Shown here: positions 33,324 through 42,543 of the stretch, piece by piece
Layout: every line of letters starts with the position of its first letter
Numbering within the stretch: position 1 is the first letter of the stretch
From: Massilia aurea
Lineage (GTDB): Bacteria > Pseudomonadota > Gammaproteobacteria > Burkholderiales > Burkholderiaceae_D
Assembly (NCBI RefSeq): GCF_024753205.1
Contig: NZ_JANUGZ010000004.1
Span: forward strand, 806,001-870,000
Length of the DNA: 64,000 nucleotides
Direction of reading: 5' to 3'
Made by a program: the position numbers and the translations under genes
Notes under the pieces: model-generated
What the model saw: the letters and a program-made list of their open reading frames with translations, nothing else
Databases searched by the model: none
Told to the model about the DNA's origin: nothing

Positions 33324-35612
33324 ATGCGCTTCAGATCCATTCAATTATCCCTGCGGTTCATCGTTCCCCTTGCCCTGGTGCTGGCGCTATTCGGGTACTT
33401 TGCCATTCCGTGGATGGAAAATCTCACCCAGCGCTGGTTCGTACGTGACCTGGACACGCGCTCGCGTCTGGTGTCGAGCACGCTGCAACAGCCCCTGCTG
33501 ACCTATCTCGAAGATGGCTCCGGCGAACGCATCAACGACGCGTTCGAGCGTGCAATCCAGGATGAGCGCCTGTATGCGCTGGCCCTGTGCTCGACCGACG
33601 GCATGCTGCTGTACAAGACCTCGACCTATCCGGCGACGCTCGGTTGCCGCGAGGGGCAGGTCAGTAACGAAGAAGATGGCTCGACGTCCAATCCGGTCGT
33701 GCGCCTGGCGGAGGGTCCGGTCCATGTCTCCACGCGCGAACTGCTGCAGGACGGCGTGTCTGCCGGCCGCCTGGTGCTGGTGCAGGACATGAGCTTCATC
33801 GAGCGCCGCAGCGCCGATACCAAGAAATACATCCTCGGCCTGTTCGTACTGATGGCTGGCGCGATTTCCATGATCACCGTGATCATCGCCCACCTGAGCT
33901 GGCATGGCTGGGTGGCCGGCATGCGTGAAATGCTGCGCGGCGAACTGTTGCCGCGCTCGCCACGTCCCGGTGCGACCGAGCCCGTGCCGGCCGAAGGCGA
34001 CATGGCGCCGCTGGCCAGCGAGTTCCGCGCCATGCTCAATGATTACCAGCGCGAGCTGGCTGCCAGTCCGGTCGAGTCAACGACCTGGAGTCCCGAAACG
34101 CTCAAGCTGCTGCTGAACCAGGACCTGGCTGGCGACCAGATCCTCGTGGTATCGAACCGCGAGCCCTATATCCACGTGGCCACACCGGGTGGCGTGAAAG
34201 TCCAGCGCCCGGCCAGTGGCCTGGTCACGGCGGTGGAAGCCGTGATGCGCGCCTGCTCCGGTACCTGGATCGCGCATGGCGCCGGTTCGGCCGACCGCGA
34301 AACGGTCGATGCCAACGACCACGTGCCGGTTCCGCCCGACAACCCGAGCTACACGCTGCGCCGCGTCTGGCTGTCGAAAGAAGAAGAGCAGGGCTATTAC
34401 TACGGCTTTGCCAACGAAGGCCTGTGGCCGCTGTGCCATATCGCCCACGTGCGCCCCGTGTTCCGCTCGACCGACTGGGCTGAATACGTGCGCGTCAACC
34501 AGCGCTTTGCCGATGCCGTGATCGCCGAAGCGCGCTCCGACAACCCGGTCGTGCTGGTCCAGGATTATCACTTCGCGCTGCTGCCGCGCATGGTGCGTGC
34601 GGTGCTGCCAAAGGCGACCATCATCACGTTCTGGCACATCCCATGGCCAAATCCGGAGTCGTTCGGCATCTGCCCATGGCGCGAAGAAATCCTCGACGGC
34701 ATGCTGGGCAGCACGATCCTGGGCTTCCATACGCCGTTCCACCGCAAGAATTTCCTCGACACGGTCGACCGCTACCTGGAAACCCGCATCGAAGATGAAG
34801 CCTCGACCGTCAGCTACGGCAACCAGCTCACGCAGGTCAAGCCGTACCCGATTTCCATCGCGTGGCCTGACGAAATCCCGGGCGAACCCGATATCGCCGC
34901 CTGCCGCGCCGAGATCCGCCAGGCCCTGTCGCTGCCGGCCGACCAGTTGCTGGGCATCGGCGTCGACCGTCTGGACTACACCAAGGGCATCGTCGAGCGC
35001 TTCGAAGCGGTCGAGCGCATGTTCGAGCTATATCCCGAAATGATCGGCAAGTTCACGTTCGTGCAGATCGCCGCGCCCACCCGCTCGTCGCTGGACGAAT
35101 ACCAGAACCTGGAAACGCGCGTGCGCGGCTTGGCCCAGCGGATCAATGACCGCTACGCCAGCGGCACTTACCTGCCGATCGTGCTGAAAACCGAGCACCA
35201 CGAACAGCGCCAGTTGCGCACGTACTTCCGCGCCTCGGACGTCTGCAGCGTGACCAGTCTGCACGACGGCATGAACCTGGTGGCCAAGGAATTCATCGCC
35301 GCCCGCGACGACGAAGGCGGCGCGCTGATCCTGAGCCAGTTCACCGGCGCGGCGCGCGAGCTGCATGAGGCGCTGATCGTCAATCCGTACCACATCGAAG
35401 AAGGCGCCGAAGCGCTGTACCAGGCGCTGCGCATGCCGCGCGACGAGCAGCGCGAACGGATGCGCAGCATGCGCCGCCGCGTGCGCGACTTCAACGTGTA
35501 CCGCTGGGCCGGTCGCATGCTGCAGGATGCAGCGCGCCTGCGCCAGCGCGAGCGCGTCAAGTCGCGCATCGTCTCGCTCAGCCAGGATCGCGTGCGCAGG
35601 GGGGAAGCATGA
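33324..35612 (+). CDS. otsA: Membrane-anchored sensor-like domain fused to trehalose-6-phosphate synthase (GT20)
   Basis: The 762-residue protein is about 280 residues longer than typical OtsA. TM1 lies at about 12-30 and TM2 at 168-190; they bracket a periplasmic domain of about 135 residues. A linker to about 270 leads into the GT20 catalytic domain. Catalytic motifs are [39 protein letters not shown] (with the Arg and Lys that bind UDP-glucose phosphates) and [14 protein letters not shown]. It should make trehalose-6-phosphate at the membrane face. It overlaps otsB by 4 bp. The fusion implies enzyme control by an external signal. Confidence 0.9.
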   Translation: MRFRSIQLSLRFIVPLALVLALFGYFAIPWMENLTQRWFVRDLDTRSRLVSSTLQQPLLTYLEDGSGERINDAFERAIQDERLYALALCSTDGMLLYKTSTYPATLGCREGQVSNEEDGSTSNPVVRLAEGPVHVSTRELLQDGVSAGRLVLVQDMSFIERRSADTKKYILGLFVLMAGAISMITVIIAHLSWHGWVAGMREMLRGELLPRSPRPGATEPVPAEGDMAPLASEFRAMLNDYQRELAASPVESTTWSPETLKLLLNQDLAGDQILVVSNREPYIHVATPGGVKVQRPASGLVTAVEAVMRACSGTWIAHGAGSADRETVDANDHVPVPPDNPSYTLRRVWLSKEEEQGYYYGFANEGLWPLCHIAHVRPVFRSTDWAEYVRVNQRFADAVIAEARSDNPVVLVQDYHFALLPRMVRAVLPKATIITFWHIPWPNPESFGICPWREEILDGMLGSTILGFHTPFHRKNFLDTVDRYLETRIEDEASTVSYGNQLTQVKPYPISIAWPDEIPGEPDIAACRAEIRQALSLPADQLLGIGVDRLDYTKGIVERFEAVERMFELYPEMIGKFTFVQIAAPTRSSLDEYQNLETRVRGLAQRINDRYASGTYLPIVLKTEHHEQRQLRTYFRASDVCSVTSLHDGMNLVAKEFIAARDDEGGALILSQFTGAARELHEALIVNPYHIEEGAEALYQALRMPRDEQRERMRSMRRRVRDFNVYRWAGRMLQDAARLRQRERVKSRIVSLSQDRVRRGEA

Positions 35613-36388
35613 TCGCTGCCAATGACAATCTGCAGGCCGCACTCGATTTGCTGGCCGCGCCCGATTGCGCGCTGTTTCTGGACTTCGATGGCACGCTGGT
35701 GGATATTGCGCCGTTACCCGACCAGGTGATCGTCACCGACATGCTGCGCGTCGCGCTGCCGCTGCTGCAGGCGCGCCTGGAAGGGCGGCTGGCCCTCGTG
35801 TCCGGCCGGCCCATCAACGAGCTCGACAAACTGCTGGCGCCGCTGACGTTTCCTGCGGCCGGCGTGCATGGGATGGAGCGGCGCGGCATCGATGGCGTCG
35901 TGCGCCGCCTGACGCCGCCCGACTTCGCTTTGGTGCGCCAGGCCGCGCAGGGGCTGGCGGCGCGCCATCCCGACCTGTGGGTCGAAGAAAAACATGGCGC
36001 GCTGGCGCTGCACTTCCGCCAGGCGCCCGAGTTGCAGGCGCTGTGCACCGACGCGATGCGCGTGGCGGTGGGCGCCAGCCCGGGCCTGTTGCTCATGGAA
36101 GGCAAGATGATCGTCGAGGTCAAGTCGAACGCCGTCAGCAAGGGCACGGCGATCCGCGACTTCCTGGCCGACGCGCCGTTTGCCGGTTACCGGCCCCTGT
36201 TCATCGGCGACGACACCACCGACGAAGCAGGTTTTGCACAAGTACAAAGTATTGGCGGGATCGGCCTGAAGGTCGGCCCGGGCCCCACCGTGGCCCAGTG
36301 CCGCATCGCGTCGGCGGAACAATTGCGCATCGTACTGTCGCAAGCGGCCGCCGCGCCAACCATTGGAAAGGACATACCCCATGAATGA
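35609..36388 (+). CDS. otsB: Trehalose-6-phosphate phosphatase
   Basis: The 259-residue HAD phosphatase has motif [12 protein letters not shown] near residue 24, a Ser-Gly-Arg-Pro motif (LVSGRP), a later Lys (VSKGTAI) and motif IV GDDTTDE. This is the OtsB pattern. It dephosphorylates trehalose-6-phosphate made by the gene it overlaps. It also overlaps the next gene by 8 bp, indicating tight translational coupling. Confidence 0.93.
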   Translation: MIAANDNLQAALDLLAAPDCALFLDFDGTLVDIAPLPDQVIVTDMLRVALPLLQARLEGRLALVSGRPINELDKLLAPLTFPAAGVHGMERRGIDGVVRRLTPPDFALVRQAAQGLAARHPDLWVEEKHGALALHFRQAPELQALCTDAMRVAVGASPGLLLMEGKMIVEVKSNAVSKGTAIRDFLADAPFAGYRPLFIGDDTTDEAGFAQVQSIGGIGLKVGPGPTVAQCRIASAEQLRIVLSQAAAAPTIGKDIPHE

Positions 36389-38237
36389 TGATTCCCACGA
36401 GTCGACAATGAGTACAGCACTACCGAACGTCCTCGAAGCACAGGGCGCCATCGACCCCACCGGTTCGCTCGATTGCGGCGTGATCGGCAATTGCGCCTTC
36501 AGCGCCCTGGTCGACCGCATGGGCCGGATGGTCTGGTGCTGCCTGCCGCGCTTTGACGGCGACCCGGTCTTCAATGCCTTGCTCGATCCGAGCGAGAAGG
36601 GCAGCCTGTGGAGCGTCGAGCTGGAAGACTTCGCCCGCAGCGAGCAAGTGTATGAGCCGAACACGGCGGTGCTGCGCACGCGCCTGTTCGACAGCGGCGG
36701 CAACGGCATCGAGATCACCGACTTCGCGCCGCGCTTTTTGAGCCGCGATCGCATGTTCCGCCCCCTGATGCTGGTGCGCCGCGTGCGTCCGCTGGGCAGC
36801 GGCGTGCGCGTGCGCGTGATCATGCGTCCGCGTTTCCAGTATGGCGCCAAGAAGCCCGAGATCACGCAGGGCAGCCACCACATCCGCTATGTCGGTCCCG
36901 ACCAGACGCTGCGCCTGAACACCGACGCGTCGCTTAATTATGTGATGTCCGAATCGTTCTTCCTGCTCGATCGGCCGCTGAACTTCATGCTCGGACCGGA
37001 CGAAACGCTGGCCGACGGCATCAAGGACACCGCGCACCGCTTCGAGCTCGAGACGATTTCGTACTGGCGCACCTGGTCGCGCCGCCTGGCCCTGCCGCTC
37101 GAGTGGCAGGACGTGGTCATCCGCGCCGCGATCACGCTGAAGCTGTCGCTGTACGAAGACACCGGCGCGATCATCGCAGCGATGACGACCAGCATTCCGG
37201 AAGCACCGGGGAGCGAGCGCAACTGGGATTACCGCTACTGCTGGCTGCGCGACGCATTCTTCGTGATCCGCGCGCTGAACAGCTTGTCGGAAGTTGGCAC
37301 GATGGAAGACTATCTGCGCTGGCTGAGCAATGTCGTGGCGCGCGCCAAGGGCGGGCATATCCAGCCGCTGTACGGCATCGGGCTGGAAGAAGAGCTGCCC
37401 GAATCGATCATTGAGCACTTGCCCGGCTACCGCAACAACGGGCCGGTGCGCGTGGGCAACCAGGCTCAGGAGCACTTCCAGCACGACGTGTACGGCAATA
37501 TCGTGCTCGGCGCGGCGCAGGCCTTCTTCGATCACCGCCTGTTCCGCCGTGCCGGGCATGCCGAATTCGTGCAGCTCGAAGCGGTGGGTGAACAGGCGTT
37601 CCGCCTGTACGACGAGCCGGACGCCGGCATGTGGGAGCTGCGCACGCGCGCCCGCGTCCACACTTCGTCGGTGCTGATGAACTGGGCAGCGTGCGACCGC
37701 CTGGCCAAGATCGCCGAAGAACTGGACTTGCCCGAGCGCGCCACGTTCTGGGGCGATCGCGCGGAAATCATCCGCAATCGCCTGTTGACCGAAGCGTGGA
37801 GCGAAGAGCGTCAGGCGTTTGCCGAAAGCCTGGGTGGACGCGACCTCGATGCCAGCGTGCTCCTGATGGCCGAGATCAACTTCATCGATCCGATGGATCC
37901 GCGCTTCGTCGCCACCGTCGACGCGCTGGAAAAATCACTGTGCGACGGCCCGTACATGCGCCGCTATGAAGCGCCGGACGACTTTGGCAAGCCCGAAACG
38001 GCCTTCAATATCTGCACGTTCTGGCGCATCGATGCGCTGGCGCGGATCGGCCGCGAGGACGAAGCACGCGCTGTGTTCGAAGCGATGCTGGCGGCGCGCA
38101 ACCACCTGGGCCTGCTGTCGGAAGACACGCATCCGGACACCGGCGAAATGTGGGGCAATTTCCCGCAGACGTATTCGATGGTTGGTCTGATCAATTGTGC
38201 GATGCGCCTGTCCAAGCCGTGGAACAGCGTCGTCTAA
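36381..38237 (+). CDS. GH15 glucoamylase/trehalase-like glycoside hydrolase
   Basis: The 618-residue cytoplasmic protein has an N-terminal beta-sandwich domain (GVIGNCAFSALVDRMGRMVWCCLPRFDGDPVF) and an (alpha/alpha)6 barrel. The barrel has NWDYRYCWLRDAFFVIRAL, with the acidic catalytic region, and HLGLLSEDTHPDTGEMWGNFPQTYSMVGLI near the C-terminus carrying the second Glu. GH15 proteins of this group act on alpha-glucosides, including trehalose in some bacteria. Its place after otsAB suggests trehalose turnover. AAAGGA precedes the ATG at 36381; a frame to 36363 is also open. Confidence 0.9.
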   Translation: MNDDSHESTMSTALPNVLEAQGAIDPTGSLDCGVIGNCAFSALVDRMGRMVWCCLPRFDGDPVFNALLDPSEKGSLWSVELEDFARSEQVYEPNTAVLRTRLFDSGGNGIEITDFAPRFLSRDRMFRPLMLVRRVRPLGSGVRVRVIMRPRFQYGAKKPEITQGSHHIRYVGPDQTLRLNTDASLNYVMSESFFLLDRPLNFMLGPDETLADGIKDTAHRFELETISYWRTWSRRLALPLEWQDVVIRAAITLKLSLYEDTGAIIAAMTTSIPEAPGSERNWDYRYCWLRDAFFVIRALNSLSEVGTMEDYLRWLSNVVARAKGGHIQPLYGIGLEEELPESIIEHLPGYRNNGPVRVGNQAQEHFQHDVYGNIVLGAAQAFFDHRLFRRAGHAEFVQLEAVGEQAFRLYDEPDAGMWELRTRARVHTSSVLMNWAACDRLAKIAEELDLPERATFWGDRAEIIRNRLLTEAWSEERQAFAESLGGRDLDASVLLMAEINFIDPMDPRFVATVDALEKSLCDGPYMRRYEAPDDFGKPETAFNICTFWRIDALARIGREDEARAVFEAMLAARNHLGLLSEDTHPDTGEMWGNFPQTYSMVGLINCAMRLSKPWNSVV

Positions 38238-38273
38238 CTGCATAGGCGTCATGGCCGGGTCATAATCGGCCTT

Positions 38274-38307
38274 CACACTTCGTCGCATCACCTTGCGATG
38301 GAGTGTG
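38274..38307 (+). ncRNA. Possible stem-loop in the leader of the glycosyltransferase gene
   Basis: CACACT pairs with AGTGTG, and TCGCA with TGCGA, around a short loop and an internal mismatch. The 3' side covers the GGAG site of the 21-codon leader frame, so folding could modulate its translation. This is suggestive only. Confidence 0.3.
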
Positions 38308-38308
38308 C

Positions 38309-38374
38309 ATGAAGCAGAAATCTTCGCCTGACCGGATGGCAGCGTTGGCGCAGGCCGGAAAGCGCCCCTCGTGA
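38309..38374 (+). CDS. 21-residue leader peptide coupled to the glycosyltransferase
   Basis: An ATG preceded by GGAG at 5-nt spacing opens a 21-codon frame (MKQKSSPDRMAALAQAGKRP then S). It ends in TGA at 38372-38374, overlapping the GTG start of the next gene as GTGA. The geometry is that of a translated leader feeding ribosomes to the downstream start. The peptide itself is basic and has no recognisable domain. Confidence 0.45.
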   Translation: MKQKSSPDRMAALAQAGKRPS

Positions 38375-39552
38375 AAGAGGGCGAACTCCAGCGCAGCATG
38401 GCCGGCAAGACCATCGTCCTGCTCAGCGTCCCGGCTGGCGCCGGCCACACCCGGATCGCCGAGGCGATTCGCGCCTGCGCCGCAGCCGAACACCCGGACG
38501 CCACCGTCATCCACCTGGATGCGATGGCGTTTGCCACGCCGCTGCTGCGCAAGGTTTATACCGACTTCTATCTGCGCCTGATCACCCGCGCGCCGGGCTT
38601 GTGGCGTTATATCTACCGCTGGACCGATGCGGCCAAGCCGGATGGCCTGGTCAGCCGGCTGCGGCGCCGGATCGAGCGGCATGCGTGCCGCATGCTCACC
38701 GATGAAATTGCGGCACTGCAACCCGACGCGATCATCTGCACCCATTTCCAGCCGGCCGAAGTACTGTCGCAGCAGATCGCTGCCGGAAAACTCACGTGCC
38801 CGCTCTGGGTACAAGTGACCGATTTCGACCTGCACCGCATGTGGTTGCAGCCGCACGTCACCGGCTATTTTGCCGCCAACGACGAGGTGGCGTTTCGCAT
38901 GCACGAGCAGGGCGTCGCCGCGCATGCCATCTATGTCGCCGGCATTCCCACGATGCCGGCGTTTTCAACCACCCACGACCGCGCCGACTGCGCCAGAACA
39001 CTGGGCCTGAATCCGGCGCTGCCGACCTTCCTGCTGATGGGCGGGGGCGCCGGCCTGGGCGGCTTGCACCGCGTGGCGCAGCAGTTGCTGGCGATTCCGG
39101 GCAATTTTCAGCTGATCGCGCTGGCCGGCAAGAACGCCGCCGAACTGGCCGCGCTGGAGCAGCTGGCCGTGCGCTTCCCGGGCCGGCTGGCGCCGCACGG
39201 GTACACCGACCGCGTCGAGCGCCTGATGGCGTGCGCCGATCTGGTGATCACCAAGCCGGGCGGCGCGACCACCGCCGAATGCCTGGCGATGGGCGTGCCG
39301 ATGATCGTCAATGCACCGATCCCTGGCCAGGAAGAACACAACGCCAATTATCTGCTCGAGCATGGCGCCGCGCTCAAGGCGGTCGACCTGGCCACGCTCG
39401 ACTACCGCATCCGCTACCTGATGGCGCACCCGGAAAAGCTGGCCCGGATGGCAGCCTGTGCACGCGCCTTGGGCCGCCCGCAAGCTGCGCGCCACGTTGT
39501 CGAGACTGTCCTGGTGCAAGCCGCCCGCAAAAGTGATGTTGCCCATGTTTGA
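38371..39552 (+). CDS. MGDG-synthase-like family 28 glycosyltransferase
   Basis: The protein is about 393 residues with a GTP start (GTG), or 384 from ATG 38398. The N-terminal domain opens TIVLLSVPAGAGHTRIAEAI with a lid-like CTHFQPAEVLSQQ, as in MGDG synthases and processive diacylglycerol glucosyltransferases. The C-terminal nucleotide-sugar domain has LLMGGGAGLGGL, TKPGGATTAECLAMGVPMI and GQEEHNANYLLEHGAA, the MurG/GT28 donor site. It likely glycosylates a membrane lipid. It overlaps the following membrane-protein gene. The GTG start is favoured by coupling to the leader peptide. Confidence 0.82.
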   Translation: MKEGELQRSMAGKTIVLLSVPAGAGHTRIAEAIRACAAAEHPDATVIHLDAMAFATPLLRKVYTDFYLRLITRAPGLWRYIYRWTDAAKPDGLVSRLRRRIERHACRMLTDEIAALQPDAIICTHFQPAEVLSQQIAAGKLTCPLWVQVTDFDLHRMWLQPHVTGYFAANDEVAFRMHEQGVAAHAIYVAGIPTMPAFSTTHDRADCARTLGLNPALPTFLLMGGGAGLGGLHRVAQQLLAIPGNFQLIALAGKNAAELAALEQLAVRFPGRLAPHGYTDRVERLMACADLVITKPGGATTAECLAMGVPMIVNAPIPGQEEHNANYLLEHGAALKAVDLATLDYRIRYLMAHPEKLARMAACARALGRPQAARHVVETVLVQAARKSDVAHV

Positions 39553-40012
39553 ATTAGCTGATGGCGCCAGGCTCGTGGCGACCGTGTGCGCCGTGCTGGC
39601 GCTGGCGTATCTGTTCGCGCGCGTGGAAGTGGAAATCGAAGGCGAGGCCGGCTGGGCGGCGAACCTGCCGACCTGGCGCATCGAGGAGCATCTGCTGCTC
39701 GACATCTTCTGGGGCGGGCGCGCGTTGACCGGCTACCACCTGTGGATGTTCTCGTTCATCGGACTGGTGTTTCACTTCCCGCTGTTCTTCATGGGCCAGT
39801 GGTCGTGGCAGCTCGAGGCGACGATCATGGCGTCGATCATGCTGTTCTGGATCGTCGAGGATTATCTGTGGTTCGTCATCAATCCGGCCTTCGGCTGGCG
39901 CCGCTTCAAGCAAGTCCACGTGGCGTGGCACAAGCGCTGGGCGCTGGGCGCGCCGATCGATTACTGGCTGTTTGGCGCCATCAGCGCGGTGCTGTTCTGG
40001 TACGGCGCCTGA
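39545..40012 (+). CDS. Four-helix integral membrane protein of unknown function
   Basis: The 155-residue protein has hydrophobic segments near 10-26, 62-80, 88-110 and 137-153. It has polar conserved-looking stretches (WRIEEHLLLDIFWGG, WIVEDYLWFVINPAFGWRRFK, HVAWHKRWALG) rich in Trp, His and Glu. I do not recognise the family. The start overlaps the end of the glycosyltransferase gene, which suggests a shared lipid-linked function. An ATG at 39536 is an alternative. Its 3' end overlaps the convergent HAD gene by about 50 bp. Confidence 0.72.
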   Translation: MFELADGARLVATVCAVLALAYLFARVEVEIEGEAGWAANLPTWRIEEHLLLDIFWGGRALTGYHLWMFSFIGLVFHFPLFFMGQWSWQLEATIMASIMLFWIVEDYLWFVINPAFGWRRFKQVHVAWHKRWALGAPIDYWLFGAISAVLFWYGA

Positions 40013-40692
40013 GCCAGGTCGAGTGCATGGCGCACGCGATCGCATAACTCGCCCGAGGTGCGCGAAATCAGTTCCGGGGGAATCGCGAACTTGTTCGTCA
40101 GGCGATCGTAATCTTCAAACCCGTACGAGACCATGAACGGGTGCATGCCGGTATGGGCCGCCGCCGTAAAATCCTTGTGCTCGTCGCCGCAGATATAGCC
40201 GCGCGCCGGATTGACGCCGAAGCGCTCGCGCACGGCGCGAAACGATGCCGTCTTCTTGTCCTTCAACGGAATATGCTCCAGAAAATCCAGTGCGCCGATA
40301 TCGATGTCGTGACGCAGGAATAGCTGGCGCAGCGTTTCCAGGGGCTCGATCGTGATATTGCGCGTGACGATGCCCACCGTGATGCCGGGCGCGGCGATCA
40401 GCTCGCGGATCAGGTCGGGGATGCCGTCATACAGCCGGGCTTCTTGCCGGTAAATGTCGGTCAGCGTGTCGACCAGTTTGGCGCGGCTGTTCTTGCGCAG
40501 GTTTTTCTTGATAATCGACGGGAATTGCTTCAGGCCGCCCACGTACTTGAGCAGGTGGTGCCGTTTCTGGAATGCCGTTTCGGCGCCGAGCACGCAGCCA
40601 TGCTGGTTGAAGGCCATGGCGATCGCGGAAAATGCATCGATGGTGGTGCCATCCGCGTCGAGAATGAGAAGCCGTTTATCGCTGTTGTACAT
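39961..40692 (-). CDS. HAD-superfamily phosphatase (Gph-like)
   Basis: The 243-residue protein has HAD motif I LILDADGTTIDAF at about 9-21, a helical cap domain (KRHHLLKYVGGLKQFP), motif II VGIVTRN, a Lys in the KDKKTASF region, and motif IV CGDEHKDFTAA. It would dephosphorylate a small metabolite; the substrate is unknown. Unusually, motif I has Asp-Ala-Asp where Asp-x-Asp is required, so it is intact. The 3' end runs into the convergent membrane-protein gene. It follows the sulfotransferase gene on the same strand by 116 bp. Confidence 0.83.
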   Translation of the reverse strand: MYNSDKRLLILDADGTTIDAFSAIAMAFNQHGCVLGAETAFQKRHHLLKYVGGLKQFPSIIKKNLRKNSRAKLVDTLTDIYRQEARLYDGIPDLIRELIAAPGITVGIVTRNITIEPLETLRQLFLRHDIDIGALDFLEHIPLKDKKTASFRAVRERFGVNPARGYICGDEHKDFTAAAHTGMHPFMVSYGFEDYDRLTNKFAIPPELISRTSGELCDRVRHALDLAQAPYQNSTALMAPNSQ

Positions 40693-40808
40693 GTGCAGCG
40701 CTCCCGATGCCGTTGACCGGACCGGCCTGTCAACCCTGCCGGTGCTCACTGTGCACCATCATCGGATGCTGTCATGACAGGGGTATGACAACGAGCGTGC
40801 TGACTTGC

Positions 40809-41738
40809 TTACGTGGCTGCGAGGTAACGGTCCAGTTCTGCATGGTCCAGCAGGCTGTCGCCCAGACGTGTCGTGGCGATCAGGCCGCGTGCCTGGACCA
40901 GGTCGTACCGCAGGCAGGCGCGCAGCGTATCGAATGCGCGGTCATTGAAATCGGGCCGTGTTTCGTCGATGGCAATGTCGGTGCTGCTGAAGACGACGGG
41001 AACGGGCGGCGTGTCGATCGATTTCCCAAACACGGCGTCGACGAAACGGCGGCGCGCGTCGGCATCGTCAAGCCGGCTGACGCAGATGACGGACAGGTCG
41101 GACGGCAGGTAGCGTTCCAGCAGCGTGCGCAGCGGGGTGTAGTAAAAGCTGTTGGAGAGGATGGAAAAAAATGGAAACTGTTTGCGCGACAGGTAGAACG
41201 CGAGTTCGTACTCGATGCGCTGCATGAAAGTGTGCGTACGAAGATGTTCCAGTTCGCGCCGCGCATAGCCTTCCACGATCACGTGCAAACGCCGTGGAAA
41301 GTAGGCCTGGTAGATACGGATCACGGTGGCCGAAAACGTGCTGGCCTCACGCGGCGCGCGACCTGTCCCGCTGTGTTCGGATTGATACGATGAAAAATAG
41401 TCCCGTGCCTGATCTCCGCCCAGCGAGTCGAGCTTGAACATCTTGTAGAAGCTCCACATCCGCTCAAACCCGTTGCGCAGGCACAGGACCAGCCGCGTAT
41501 CGTGCTGCGGCAGGCGCTGCACGGTGGCCGGATCGAAGGCGTAGCCGGCGCTGGCGTCGAGCAGCGGCAGACTGGCCTTGCGCGAGCGCGCCGCGTGCGG
41601 CTCGTCGTTTGCGTATAGATACGGTTCTTTTTCGCCGGGCACGCGGTCTTCGGCCAGGCCATTGACGACCATCCATTCCGACAGCGCCGTGGTGCCGCAT
41701 TTGGCGACGCCGACAATGAATACATGCTTGATCGTCAT
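40809..41738 (-). CDS. PAPS-dependent sulfotransferase family protein
   Basis: The 309-residue protein starts KHVFIVGVAKCGTTALSEWM, the 5'-phosphosulfate-binding loop of sulfotransferases. VLCLRNGFERMWSFYKMF is the 3'-phosphate-binding segment. The rest is helical, with many Arg and Tyr. It would transfer sulfate from PAPS to a carbohydrate, lipid or peptide. No PAPS-making gene is nearby. It is divergent from the Gly-rich membrane protein gene and may be cotranscribed with the HAD gene. Confidence 0.85.
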   Translation of the reverse strand: MTIKHVFIVGVAKCGTTALSEWMVVNGLAEDRVPGEKEPYLYANDEPHAARSRKASLPLLDASAGYAFDPATVQRLPQHDTRLVLCLRNGFERMWSFYKMFKLDSLGGDQARDYFSSYQSEHSGTGRAPREASTFSATVIRIYQAYFPRRLHVIVEGYARRELEHLRTHTFMQRIEYELAFYLSRKQFPFFSILSNSFYYTPLRTLLERYLPSDLSVICVSRLDDADARRRFVDAVFGKSIDTPPVPVVFSSTDIAIDETRPDFNDRAFDTLRACLRYDLVQARGLIATTRLGDSLLDHAELDRYLAAT

Positions 41739-41859
41739 CGTTCATCTCCCGGGAAGCGGTTGCGTCATCAGGCGATAGTCTTACACACGCACTGCTGGGC
41801 GGCGTGTGGCGAACACCGACTCGGTACACTGGCATCCTCCAGACCTTATCGAGGCAAGC

Positions 41860-42543
41860 ATGCGTTCCATGGATTTCAGTTCGTGGCAAGGTGCGATGAC
41901 GACCATCATCGGACTTGCCGTCATCACCTTGCTGGGTGTGGGCATTCGCCTCATCATCATGCAGACGATCCAGCAGCGGCGCGAGCGCATGAACCGCCAG
42001 ATCAACGAGCGGCTCAAGACGCTGATCGCGGCCTACCGCACGCTGGGCGGCTCGTTCACCGGCCAGCTGACGGTCGACCCGACCCATTTGCGCGACCTGC
42101 ACGAGCGCGCCCGGGCCGGGGAGGGGGCACCAGCAACGGCCGAGGAAACCTTCAGCTCCGAACGGTCACGCCGCATGCGCGACGCCGTCGAGGCGGCGCT
42201 GGCGGACATCCTGCTGCTGGGGACCGAAGAGCATTGCCGGCTGGCGGGGCAGGCTGCAGCCGACATGGCGGCTGGCCGGCCGATCCACACGGCGGATCTG
42301 GTGATCAGCCTGCGCGGCTTCATCCGCAGCGCGCTGGACCTGGGGCCGATGCCGGCCGATGTGCTGATTCCGCTGCAGGGACCGACGCGCACCCAGGGCG
42401 GCGCGGCGCGTGGCAAGGGCGAGGCGGGCGGTAACCGGGGCGGTGGCAATGGCGGCGGCAATGCCGATGGCGGCGGCGGCGGTGGCATGGCCATGGGCCT
42501 GGGGCCGGGCCTGGGCCGCAGGGATGCCGATCAGGCCGGCTGA
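41860..42543 (+). CDS. Single-pass membrane protein with Gly-rich tail
   Basis: The 227-residue protein has one N-terminal membrane helix (TTIIGLAVITLLGVGIRLII, about 13-32), then a helical charged domain of about 130 residues. The tail of about 45 residues is mostly Gly and Asn (GGNRGGGNGGGNADGGGGGG) and probably disordered. I do not recognise a family. GAGG precedes the ATG at 41860. The 3' end overlaps the convergent GGDEF gene by 13 bp. Confidence 0.7.
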   Translation: MRSMDFSSWQGAMTTIIGLAVITLLGVGIRLIIMQTIQQRRERMNRQINERLKTLIAAYRTLGGSFTGQLTVDPTHLRDLHERARAGEGAPATAEETFSSERSRRMRDAVEAALADILLLGTEEHCRLAGQAAADMAAGRPIHTADLVISLRGFIRSALDLGPMPADVLIPLQGPTRTQGGAARGKGEAGGNRGGGNGGGNADGGGGGGMAMGLGPGLGRRDADQAG

